From assembly GCA_030699825.1 (NCBI GenBank), contig JAUYKV010000029.1:1-32059 (forward strand): a stretch of DNA of 32,059 nucleotides, read 5' to 3'. This document shows, piece after piece, positions 24,080 to 31,536 of the stretch; within the stretch, counting starts at the first letter, position 1, and each line of letters opens with the position of its first letter. The stretch is from Pseudomonas sp. (GTDB taxonomy: Bacteria > Pseudomonadota > Gammaproteobacteria > Pseudomonadales > Pseudomonadaceae). The notes under the pieces were generated by a model that had not been told where the DNA came from, searched no databases, and saw nothing but the letters and a program-made list of their open reading frames with translations. The position numbers were made by a program, and so were the translations under genes.

Positions 24080-25423
24080 TCAATAACCCAAGAGGGCGGG
24101 CAGAGTCAGGCTGATCGCCGGCACGTAGGCGATGATCACGGTGGCGATGGTCAGGATCGCCACGAAAGGCAGGGCCTTGTGTGAGATGTCCTCGATTGCC
24201 GTGCCGGAGATACCGGAGGCGATGAACAGGTTCTCGCCCATCGGCGGGGTCATGAAGCCGATGCTCAGGCAGCAGATCAGCACAATGCCGAAGTGCACCG
24301 GGTCGATGCCCAGGCTGTAGGCGATCGGCAGAATCACCGGGGTGAGGATCATGATCGCCGCCAGGGTTTCCATGAACATGCCGACGAACAGCAGGAAGCC
24401 GATGATCAATATCCAGATCAGGTAGAGGTTGTCGGTCAGGCTGAGCATCGAATCGGCGACGATGGCCGGAATCTGGTTCTCCACCAGCAGGCGGCCGAAC
24501 ACTGTGGCGGTGAACAGAATTACCAGCACCCGCCCGGTGATCCAGGTGGTGGTCTCTAGCGACTTGAACAGCTCCTTGATGTGCAGTTCGCGGTGGATGA
24601 ACAGGCCGACGAACAGGGTGTAGAAGATCGCCACTATGGCCGATTCGGTCGGGGTGAACAGACCGGTGTAGATGCCGCCGAGAATCACGAAGGGGGCGAG
24701 GATCGACCAGAAGCCATCACGCAAGGCCTTGCGGATCTTCGTCGTGGACCAGCCTTCGCCACTGCCGGTGTAACCCAGCTTTTTGCAGCGGAAGTAGTTC
24801 ATCACCAATAGTCCGCCGGCCAGCATCAGCCCGGGCACGACCCCGGCGATGAACAGCTTGGGAATCGACACCGAGCCGAATTCGCCGTACTTCTCCACCG
24901 CATCGGATGACGGCAGCATGCCCATGGCCGAGATGCCGAAGATCACCATCGGGATCGATGGCGGGATGATGATCCCCAGGCCGCCGGAGGAGGCGGTGAC
25001 CGCCGAGGCATACCCCTTGCCGTAACCACGTTTGACCATGGCCGGGATCATCAGCATGCCGACCGCGGCAGTGGTGGCCGGGCCGGAACCGGAGATGGCG
25101 CCGAAGAACAGGCAGGCCATCACGGCGGCAGCGGACATGCCGCCGGTGATTGGCCCGGCGAAGCTCTCCGCCAGGGTTACCAGGCGTTTCGAGATACCCG
25201 CTGCCTCCATCAGCGCACCGGCGAGAATAAAGGCCGGCAGCGCCATCAGCGGAAAGGAACCCACCGAGGTGAAGGCGATCTGCACGAACTTGATCGGGTT
25301 CTCACCCAGGTAGACGAACGAGGCCAGTGCCGAGACCGCCAGCGAGATGCTGATCGGCGTGCCGATCAGTAACAGCAGGAGGAAAGAACCGAAGAGGATA
25401 TAAACAATATTGGTATCAACCAT
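24080..25423 (-). CDS. dctM: TRAP transporter large permease (DctM family)
   Basis: Large membrane subunit of a tripartite ATP-independent periplasmic transporter, driving Na+- or H+-coupled uptake of an organic acid. The protein has 447 residues and about 12 to 13 hydrophobic helices. Family motifs include GTPISISLAVSALASFVYLG at the N-terminus, FFGAISGSGPATTAAVGMLM, SGGLGIIIPPSIPMVIFGI, and GFMTPPMGENLFIASGISG near the C-terminus. The start overlaps the end of dctQ by eight bases, with GGGAG as ribosome-binding site, indicating coupled translation. It is the last gene of the operon. Confidence 0.94.
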   Translation of the reverse strand: MVDTNIVYILFGSFLLLLLIGTPISISLAVSALASFVYLGENPIKFVQIAFTSVGSFPLMALPAFILAGALMEAAGISKRLVTLAESFAGPITGGMSAAAVMACLFFGAISGSGPATTAAVGMLMIPAMVKRGYGKGYASAVTASSGGLGIIIPPSIPMVIFGISAMGMLPSSDAVEKYGEFGSVSIPKLFIAGVVPGLMLAGGLLVMNYFRCKKLGYTGSGEGWSTTKIRKALRDGFWSILAPFVILGGIYTGLFTPTESAIVAIFYTLFVGLFIHRELHIKELFKSLETTTWITGRVLVILFTATVFGRLLVENQIPAIVADSMLSLTDNLYLIWILIIGFLLFVGMFMETLAAIMILTPVILPIAYSLGIDPVHFGIVLICCLSIGFMTPPMGENLFIASGISGTAIEDISHKALPFVAILTIATVIIAYVPAISLTLPALLGY

Positions 25424-25988
25424 GGACCCGCTCCCGGAGTTGGCTGTCGTCGCGCTGTGCGGACTCGTGAATGATCTTGTCGAGTTCCTCGGTTTCCGGG
25501 TCGCGGATGTCGATGCCCTTGACCAGCTTGTAATAATTGACCTGGAGAACGCGCAAGGTCATCAGGCTGAAGGCGATGGGCAGGATCAGGTACAGGTACT
25601 TCATCGGAATGCCCAGGGTCTGGGATTTCCAGAACACGTTGGCCTTCATGAAGAAGATCACGCTGAGGTAGACGAAGTAGCTGTTGAAGCTGACCCAGAT
25701 CAGGTCGGAGAGGGCTTCCAGGCCCACCGCCACCTTGCGTGGCATGAACCTGAACTGGAAGGTCACACGGTTGTGGGCTGCCAGCTTGGCGGCGTAGCTG
25801 GCACCGAAAAAGGCGAACCAGACGAACATGTAAGTAACCAGTTCTTCGCTCCAGGAGATCGAATGGTTGAACAGGTTACGGCTGAGGATCTGAGCAAACA
25901 GGATGACCACAAATAGTGCCAGCAGCGTGCGGCAGATGTAGTTTTCCAGGTTGTCGATGATCTTGAACAGGGTGCTGGCCGGTTTCAT
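25416..25988 (-). CDS. dctQ: TRAP transporter small permease (DctQ family)
   Basis: Four-helix small membrane subunit that pairs with DctM. The protein has 190 residues, with helices at about 18-38, 50-70, 93-115 and 130-150. The family features NLENYICRTLLALFVVILFA and SWSEELVTYMFVWFAFFGAS (the conserved W-x-E-E-L in helix 2) are clear. The ATG at 25988 has AGGAGG at good spacing; the frame extends upstream without homology. It lies between the dctP stem-loop and dctM in the usual PQM order. Confidence 0.92.
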   Translation of the reverse strand: MKPASTLFKIIDNLENYICRTLLALFVVILFAQILSRNLFNHSISWSEELVTYMFVWFAFFGASYAAKLAAHNRVTFQFRFMPRKVAVGLEALSDLIWVSFNSYFVYLSVIFFMKANVFWKSQTLGIPMKYLYLILPIAFSLMTLRVLQVNYYKLVKGIDIRDPETEELDKIIHESAQRDDSQLRERVHG

Positions 25989-26094
25989 GGGGGCGCCTCC
26001 TGAAGCGTTGCACCCGGGCCAGGGCACAGCACTTCACCGCGTGGAACGAATAGCCAGGCTTTGCCGGTTGGCGGGCTGGCGGTTCTGAGTCGGG

Positions 26095-26121
26095 GCGTCG
26101 GGCGGCTCAACCGCCCGACGC
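26095..26121 (-). terminator. Stem-loop between dctP and dctQ
   Basis: GCGTCGGGCGG and CCGCCCGACGC form a perfect 11-bp stem around a CTCAA loop. No T-run follows on the minus strand, so it is more likely an attenuator or mRNA-stabilising hairpin that lets the binding protein be made in excess of the permeases. Confidence 0.65.
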
Positions 26122-26156
26122 TTGCACTGTGGGTTTTTAGGCCCCCGTGCAGAGGA

Positions 26157-27170
26157 TTAGATTGCGTCGCGACCCAGCGCCTTGAGCACATCGTTGAGCT
26201 TCTCTTTGCCCCCCAGCTGCTCATAGTATTTCGGCCACACTTGGGACACAGCGTGATCGATCCACTCTTTTTCGCCATTGGCCGGATCGGCGATGACCAT
26301 GCCCTTGGCGGTCAGCTCCTGCTTGATCTTGTCCTCTTGCTCCACCAGCCACTCGGCGCTGTGCTGGGTAGCGGCTTTGCCCGCGTCGAGTATCGCTTGC
26401 TGCATTTCAGGCGACTGCTCCTGGAACATCGACTCACTGACGATCAGCGGCTCGATGGAGAACAGGTAGCGTAGGTTGGTGACGTACTTCTGCACCTCGT
26501 CGAATTTCATCGCCGATACGGTGATGTAGGGGTTGTCCTGGCCATCGACCACTTTCAGTTGCAGGCCGGTGAAGGTTTCCGACCAGGCCATTGGCGTCGG
26601 GTTGATGCCCCAGGCGCGGTAGGTGTCGATCATGATCTCGTTCTTCGGTACGCGGATCTGCAGGCCCTTGAGGTCTTCGATCGTGGTCACCGGACGCTTG
26701 GAGTTGGTCAGCACACGGAAGCCCGAGTAGGCCCAGCCGATGATGCGTACACCCGCATCGCGCACGGTGTTGTCGATCATGGTCTGGCCGATATTGCTCT
26801 GGGTCAGGGTCACTGCATCATCCAGGCTCTGGATCATGTAGGGCAGGGTGAGCACGCCGACCGAGGGGGAGAAGGGGGTGACGTTGTTGATCGCCAGAAT
26901 TGAGAAGTCCAGGGTGCCCATGGCGGCGTTGCTGACGGTGTCTTCTTCGCTACCCAACTGGCCATTGAGGAACAGCTTGGCGTCGTGTTTACCACCGGTT
27001 CTGGCCTTGAACTCCTCGACGAACTTGAGGCCAAGCTCATGCTGAGTACCACCGGCGCCATCGCCCACGGCGACGCGGAAGGTCTTGGCTTGGAGGCCAC
27101 TGCTGATGGCGGCGGCAACCAGGCACAGGGCCAGGGCAAGGGGGCGGGTAAAGTGCTTGCGGGGTGTCAT
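26157..27170 (-). CDS. dctP: TRAP transporter periplasmic solute-binding protein (DctP family)
   Basis: Periplasmic receptor delivering an organic acid to DctQM. The protein has 337 residues with a signal peptide ending around A28 (AAAISSGLQA), followed by KTFRVAVGDGAGG. The conserved carboxylate-binding arginine is R173 in KGLQIRVPKN, and the NPYITVSAMKFDEVQKYV segment is typical. These features support a C4-dicarboxylate or related acid ligand; the exact substrate cannot be read. The ATG has GGAGAA eight bases upstream. It is first in the operon, and no DctB/DctD two-component pair is adjacent. Confidence 0.93.
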   Translation of the reverse strand: MTPRKHFTRPLALALCLVAAAISSGLQAKTFRVAVGDGAGGTQHELGLKFVEEFKARTGGKHDAKLFLNGQLGSEEDTVSNAAMGTLDFSILAINNVTPFSPSVGVLTLPYMIQSLDDAVTLTQSNIGQTMIDNTVRDAGVRIIGWAYSGFRVLTNSKRPVTTIEDLKGLQIRVPKNEIMIDTYRAWGINPTPMAWSETFTGLQLKVVDGQDNPYITVSAMKFDEVQKYVTNLRYLFSIEPLIVSESMFQEQSPEMQQAILDAGKAATQHSAEWLVEQEDKIKQELTAKGMVIADPANGEKEWIDHAVSQVWPKYYEQLGGKEKLNDVLKALGRDAI

Positions 27171-27552
27171 AACTGCGTTCTCCGTTGTAGTTATTTTTGG
27201 CTACGAAAGTGCAGGGTGGATCTGTTGCGACGAGCTTCCGGGTCTGCAAAAAAAGTCGGCGGCACGTCTTGGTCTGAGTGTCTCAGGGCGACGACAGCGA
27301 GGCTGTATTCTGCGCGACGTCAGCCTCGCTGAAACATCCCCGTCGTTTCCCTTCGACCGGGTTCAATAGTCCCCCCAGGGTACGGCGCTGTTTAGGACCA
27401 CATCAGTGGCGTTTCTGGGGCCAGCGCGGAGGTGGTAAAAAAATAGGCTAAAAGCGCTCTGGGACGGCCATTACCGCTAGGTTTCGGCGGGCCAGTATGC
27501 AGGCTGGAAGGGTGTTTACCCACGGTGGTGGGAGTTTGCTGGCCGCGCTGAC
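27171..27552. promoter_or_regulatory. Leader/promoter region of the TRAP operon, with an 11-bp inverted repeat
   Basis: No gene is present. A perfect inverted repeat, CAGCGAGGCTG (27295-27305) and CAGCCTCGCTG (27321-27331), with a 15-base spacer lies about 125-160 bases upstream of dctP. It could be an operator or a leader hairpin. I searched for a sigma-54 promoter (GG at minus 24, GC at minus 12) and found no convincing match. Confidence 0.45.
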
Positions 27553-29280
27553 TCAGCGGCGATGAGCCAGTAACTGCAGAATTTCGTCGAACACCGCATT
27601 GTCCAGGCTGCGCGACAGGTCAAGCTCCAGGCTGCGGCGATAGTAGGGGCTTAGGTCAAGGCCGACGCCGAGGGCGTACAGCTCGATGCTGCCCTCCTGC
27701 TCGATCTGCCGCGCCACCCGCTTGAGGTGCAGGTCGAGGATGTCCTGCTGGTTGGCCTGGTGGGTGGCGCTATCCATCGGGCAGCCATCAGAGACGATGA
27801 TCAGGATGCGCCGTCGCGCCTCGCGTTGCAGCAGGCGCTGGCGCGCCCAGAGCAGTGCTTCGCCGTCGATACCCTCGCGGAACAGATCGGACTTGAGCAA
27901 CGCGGCGATATTCGGTCGGGCGCGCCGCCAGGTAGTTTCGGCATCCTTGTAGACCAGATGGCTAAGCTCGTTGAGCCGCCCCGGATTGGCTGGCTGGCCC
28001 ATGCCGCGCCAGCGCTTCAGGGGGCGACCGCCGTTCCATTGGCCGGTGGTGAAGCCGAGGATTTCACTGCGTGCGCCGGCCAGTTCCAGGGCGCGACTGA
28101 AGGCGTCGGCCAGCAGGGCGACGCTCTCGATGTGGTTGCGCATGGAGCCGGAGTTGTCGATCAGCAGGCTGACCAGGCAATCGCTGTGCGGGCGTTCGCG
28201 TTCGTGGCGGAAGATTTCACGTTGTTCCGGGCTGATGATCAGGCGGCTGAGACGGCCGGCATCGATCTGTCCGTCCGTCTGGGCGAAGGCCCAGCCATCC
28301 CGACGCGGCGCGGCCAGCAGGGCGCCCAGGCGTTTGGCCAGGCGCGGCAGGTTGAGGCCCTGGCCGGCCAGGCGGCGGTCCAGGCGTTGCCGCAGCTCTT
28401 TCAACAGTTCGGGGCGCACCAGGCTGGCGGCGCTGCGCTCGCAATCGTAGTCGCGGCTGAACACCTGGTAAGTAAAGGCGTTGTCGCTACCGCGCGAATT
28501 ACCCTGGGCAGCGCCGCTGGTGTTGCCGTCGCCCTCGCCATCCTGCTCGACGTCCAGTAGCAGGGCGAAGGCCAGGTGGGTTTTCTCGGCGATTTCCGAG
28601 ACCTTGCGTTCGTCGTTGCCGAGCAACTCGGTATCCAGCTGCTCGATCAGTTCCTGCGCCTTGGCGGCGATCAGCAGGGCATGCTCGGTAAACTCCGCCT
28701 GGGTATGGCGGCAGCGGCGCAGCAAGCCGAAGGCCGCGCCGAAATGGCCGAGCAGGCTCAGGCGCGGCGCCTCGATGAGCATCTCGGTCTGTTCGCCGGC
28801 GCGCCCGCCACACAGCAGAATCCAGCTCATCTGCGCCAGGGTGAAGAGCAGCAGGCCGACGTGACCCTCGGTCTGCCCGGAGTCGAGAAACTGCTGGCTC
28901 CACTGTTCGAAGCGTTGCAACAGATTGCGCCGCACACCGGGGTGACTGTCGGCCACCAGCGACTCGACGCGCAGCTGTTCGAGCAGCTCGAACACCAGGC
29001 GCACGATGGGCTGCGCCGGCAGGACTTGGCGAACCAGCGCCTGATCGCTGTGCTTGATGCGCAGCGCCAGGCTGTCGGTCACCCCGCGCCAAGCCTGGAA
29101 GTCATCGACCTCGGGATCCGGGTGCAGGTGTGGGGCGCGCACTGGGACGTGTCGTTCCTGCACGTCCAGGCGGCCGCCGCGGTAGCGCACACGCGGCTCC
29201 CCGGACAGTGCTCGCAGAGTCGCCGCGCAGAGTTCTTCGAGCTGTTGCTGGCGTTTCTCACGGCGTGGCGGCTGGTTCAT
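27553..29280 (-). CDS. cobT: CobT-like VWA protein (aerobic cobaltochelatase subunit)
   Basis: In the aerobic B12 pathway CobT pairs with the AAA+ CobS and activates CobN, which inserts cobalt into hydrogenobyrinate diamide. The protein has 575 residues. The N-terminal helical region (about 60-240) is followed by an acidic linker (about 244-266, EQDGEGDG). A C-terminal von Willebrand A domain carries the MIDAS motif DNSGSM (D375, S377, S379) and a CobT-like GFTTGQWNGGRPLKRWRGMG stretch. The ATG at 29280 has AAGGA eight bases upstream, and the frame further upstream is antisense-like. It starts 19 bases after the cobS stop and is surely co-transcribed. No cobN or other cobalamin gene is in the window. 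Confidence 0.88.
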   Translation of the reverse strand: MNQPPRREKRQQQLEELCAATLRALSGEPRVRYRGGRLDVQERHVPVRAPHLHPDPEVDDFQAWRGVTDSLALRIKHSDQALVRQVLPAQPIVRLVFELLEQLRVESLVADSHPGVRRNLLQRFEQWSQQFLDSGQTEGHVGLLLFTLAQMSWILLCGGRAGEQTEMLIEAPRLSLLGHFGAAFGLLRRCRHTQAEFTEHALLIAAKAQELIEQLDTELLGNDERKVSEIAEKTHLAFALLLDVEQDGEGDGNTSGAAQGNSRGSDNAFTYQVFSRDYDCERSAASLVRPELLKELRQRLDRRLAGQGLNLPRLAKRLGALLAAPRRDGWAFAQTDGQIDAGRLSRLIISPEQREIFRHERERPHSDCLVSLLIDNSGSMRNHIESVALLADAFSRALELAGARSEILGFTTGQWNGGRPLKRWRGMGQPANPGRLNELSHLVYKDAETTWRRARPNIAALLKSDLFREGIDGEALLWARQRLLQREARRRILIIVSDGCPMDSATHQANQQDILDLHLKRVARQIEQEGSIELYALGVGLDLSPYYRRSLELDLSRSLDNAVFDEILQLLAHRR

Positions 29281-29299
29281 GGTGGTTGTCCTTGCAGGG

Positions 29300-30280
29300 T
29301 CAGGCCAGGGCGAGCAAGGGCAGCGCCGACTCGCCCAGCTCCTGGTCGAAGCAGCGCTGGTAGTACTCGGCGACGATCGGCCGTTCAGCCTCATCGCACT
29401 TGTTGAGGAACGACAGGCGGAAGGCCAGCGCCGGGTCGCTGAAGATCTCCATATTCTCCGCCCAGGAAATCACGCAACGCGGCGACATCAGGGTCGACAG
29501 GTCGCCGGCGGCGAAGCCCTGGCGGGTCAGATTGGCCACCGCCACCATCGCCTCCAGCAGCGGCTCGCCATGCCGGGCGAGCAGGTGCGGCACCCGCGCG
29601 GCGACTATCGCGACTTCTTCGGCCTGGGGCAGGTAGTTCAGGGTGGCGACTATGTTCCAGCGGTCCAGCTGCGCCTGATTGAGCACCTGGGTGCCGTTGT
29701 ACAGCCCGTTCAGATTGCCCAGGCCGACGGTGTTGGCGGTGGCGAACAGACGGAACCACGGGTGCGGGTGGATCAGCTGGTTTTGGTCGAGCAGATTGAG
29801 CTTGCCGTCGCGTTCGAGGATGCGCTGGATGACGAACATCACATCCGGGCGGCCGGCATCATATTCGTCGAAGATCAGTGCCATGGGCCGGCGCAGCGCC
29901 CAGGGCAGGATGCCTTCCTGAAACTCGGTGACCTGCTTGCCGTCGCGCAGGACGATGCCGTCCTTGCCGATCAGGTCCAGGCGGCTGATATGACCGTCCA
30001 GGTTGACCCGCGTGCAGGGCCAGTTCAGCCGTGCCGCGATCTGCTCGATATGGGTCGACTTGCCGCTGCCGTGCAGGCCTTGCAGCATCACCCGACGATT
30101 GCGGGTGAAGCCGGCGAGGATCGCCAGGGTTACTTCCGGGTTGAAGCGATAGGCCGGGTCGATCTCCGGCACCAGCTCGTTCGGCGTGAGGAGTACCGGC
30201 ACGCGCATGCTGGAGTCGATACCGAACAACTCCCGCGCAGGGACCAGACGGCTGGCGGGTTCGATATTCAAGTCGGTCAT
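29300..30280 (-). CDS. cobS: CobS-like AAA+ ATPase (aerobic cobaltochelatase subunit)
   Basis: MoxR-like AAA+ ATPase of 326 residues, matching CobS in length and sequence. It begins with the VPARELFGIDSSMRVPVL segment and VPEIDPAYRF. Walker A is GLHGSGKST (68-76), followed by HIEQIAARLNWPC. Walker B is ALIFDEYD with D138 and E139. Sensor-like FATANTVGLGN and the DRWNIV arginine region follow. With CobT it forms a chaperone-like ring for CobN. The start has AGAGG upstream. It is first of the two-gene operon, and no cobalamin riboswitch is visible in the 213 bases upstream. Confidence 0.9.
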   Translation of the reverse strand: MTDLNIEPASRLVPARELFGIDSSMRVPVLLTPNELVPEIDPAYRFNPEVTLAILAGFTRNRRVMLQGLHGSGKSTHIEQIAARLNWPCTRVNLDGHISRLDLIGKDGIVLRDGKQVTEFQEGILPWALRRPMALIFDEYDAGRPDVMFVIQRILERDGKLNLLDQNQLIHPHPWFRLFATANTVGLGNLNGLYNGTQVLNQAQLDRWNIVATLNYLPQAEEVAIVAARVPHLLARHGEPLLEAMVAVANLTRQGFAAGDLSTLMSPRCVISWAENMEIFSDPALAFRLSFLNKCDEAERPIVAEYYQRCFDQELGESALPLLALA

Positions 30281-30411
30281 GGATGTCGCCTCTGGGCCGG
30301 GGGTGGCCAGTGATTCTAGGGGCGTGGCCGAGACAGGAGAGGGACCAGTTACCGACGCCTGATGCGGCCAGTGACGGCTGGCGCCACGTCCGGGCGAAAA
30401 CTGGCTCTATG

Positions 30412-30446
30412 GTCTGGCGCGGTGGCGGCTAAGGATGGTGCCAGAC
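30412..30446. repeat. Inverted repeat upstream of the small RHH-like gene
   Basis: GTCTGGC (30412-30418) and GCCAGAC (30440-30446) are perfect 7-bp arms, 48 bases before the start codon at 30494. It may be an operator or a leader hairpin. Nothing else stands out in the 213-base divergent region. Confidence 0.35.
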
Positions 30447-30493
30447 GTTAACCACTCGGTCGTAGTTGCCGAAAACCTTGAGAGGTCAATCAG

Positions 30494-30742
30494 ATGTCCG
30501 CCGATACGCTGACGATCAAGCTGGACCCGGAGCTCCTCGCGCTGTTTCGCCGCTACCAGGCGCACACGCAGATCGCGCCAGAGTTCTATATCGACGAGCT
30601 GCTGGCCAAGACCCGGCCGACCCTGCAGGCCGTGGTCGAGGCGTTGGACGAAGCCGCCGGCGACCCCGAGGCCCTGGCTCAGTTGTTCGGCCGCAAGATG
30701 GCCAATCTGATGCAGCCCCCGTCCGATCGGGCCAGTGCCTGA
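30494..30742 (+). CDS. Small conserved protein with a ribbon-helix-helix-like N-terminus
   Basis: An 82-residue protein. The start TLTIKLDPELLALFRRYQAH (5-24) is a short strand followed by helix, then IAPEFYIDELLAKT forms a second helix, an arrangement like ribbon-helix-helix DNA-binding proteins. The C-terminal 45 residues are an acidic, Ala-rich helix. I do not know a named family and would not claim DNA binding without structure. The ATG has GAGAGG nine bases upstream. It is divergent from cobS and convergent with the DUF3461 gene, whose stop codon lies only seven bases away. Confidence 0.8.
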   Translation: MSADTLTIKLDPELLALFRRYQAHTQIAPEFYIDELLAKTRPTLQAVVEALDEAAGDPEALAQLFGRKMANLMQPPSDRASA

Positions 30743-30749
30743 GGCGGGT

Positions 30750-31139
30750 TCAGTTCAGCCTTTCGATTTTCTCGCGTATTTCCGCCAGCTTGGCCTCGAC
30801 CACATTCTCCAGGTGCTGCACATCCTGTAGCAGCTCCTGCTTGGGCGAGAGTGGCTGTTCGGTGGTGCCGGTCAGCTGCTTGAGTTCGTCGAGGGCCTGC
30901 TGCAGTACCGGGCTGCAATCGGTCAGTTGCTGCCAGGCTTGGCTGTGACGGCTCTGCCCCGGAATCGAGTTGCGCGGGCGGGCGAAGGTGAACTTCTGGC
31001 TGTGTGGGCGCAAGGATGTGATGGGGCGTAGGTAATAGACCTTGAGCACGTCGCGGTCATGTTCGCGGCGCAGGCTGAAGCGGGAGATGAGTTCGAAGGA
31101 GCTGATGCCCATTTCTTTCAGGGTCGTAAAGTCGGTCAT
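30750..31139 (-). CDS. DUF3461 family protein
   Basis: A 129-residue protein of unknown function matching DUF3461 (PF11944): the N-terminal LKEMGISSFELISRFSLRRE, then DVLKVYYLRP and SQKFTFARPRNSI, are the family hallmarks. The C-terminal 45 residues (about 85-129) form a charged helix with heptad character, probably a coiled coil. The ATG at 31139 is preferred as the family start; the ribosome-binding site is weak (GAGA). The frame continues upstream without similarity. It ends seven bases from the convergent small gene, with no terminator between. Confidence 0.88.
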   Translation of the reverse strand: MTDFTTLKEMGISSFELISRFSLRREHDRDVLKVYYLRPITSLRPHSQKFTFARPRNSIPGQSRHSQAWQQLTDCSPVLQQALDELKQLTGTTEQPLSPKQELLQDVQHLENVVEAKLAEIREKIERLN

Positions 31140-31202
31140 GGCAGGTATCTCGTCTGTCGTTAAGGCTGTCGTGGCTGGTCGGCTCCTGGGGCGCATATGC
31201 AA

Positions 31203-31267
31203 CAGACAGCGGCAGGCCGGCTGTATCAGCAGGTCGCGGGGCTGTCTGGCGGGGTTTTTATTTTTGT
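31203..31267 (+). terminator. Stem-loop with T-run upstream of the DUF3461 gene
   Basis: CAGACAGC (31203-31210) and GCTGTCTG (31241-31248) pair, and GCGGGGTTTTTATTTTTG follows. On the plus strand it looks like an intrinsic terminator, yet no plus-strand gene ends here. It may instead be the 3' signal of an unseen transcript or coincidental. Confidence 0.35.
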
Positions 31268-31453
31268 TCAGGCCTCGGTCGTTGTGCCTTGTCGTGAGGC
31301 GGCAGGCTGGACCGAGGTGAGGAGGCCACTCTCGTCAAGCGAGAGGTGCGCGCAGTTTAACCAGCGTTGGCCGGTCGCCAAGAACCAACCCTGGGCGATC
31401 AATGGAGCCAGGCGCCGGCCCCGCCATTGCTGGATCAGTGGCCCTGGCAGCAC
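31268..31453 (-). CDS. Doubtful hypothetical ORF in the thiC leader region
   Basis: A 61-codon minus-strand frame from a GTG at 31453, open back to a TAA at 31481-31483. It reads [20 protein letters not shown] and [16 protein letters not shown], which looks protein-like rather than random and has a proline-rich approach upstream of the GTG. The ribosome-binding site is poor and I recognise no family. It could be a gene relic. It occupies most of the 397-base gap between the DUF3461 gene and thiC. Confidence 0.3.
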   Translation of the reverse strand: MLPGPLIQQWRGRRLAPLIAQGWFLATGQRWLNCAHLSLDESGLLTSVQPAASRQGTTTEA

Positions 31454-31536
31454 TGGCTCTGGGGGCGGCAGCGCTTCCGGTTAAAGTTTTCTTTCATTTA
31501 CGCAGCGTCCTTCAGCGTTCTATTCAGGAGTCCACC

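Noticed and set aside
27241..27275. Sigma-54 promoter upstream of dctP
   Set aside because: The stretch GTGCCGCCGACTTTTTTTGC on the minus strand has a TTGC-like minus 12 but no GG at minus 24, and no DctD-type regulator is nearby.
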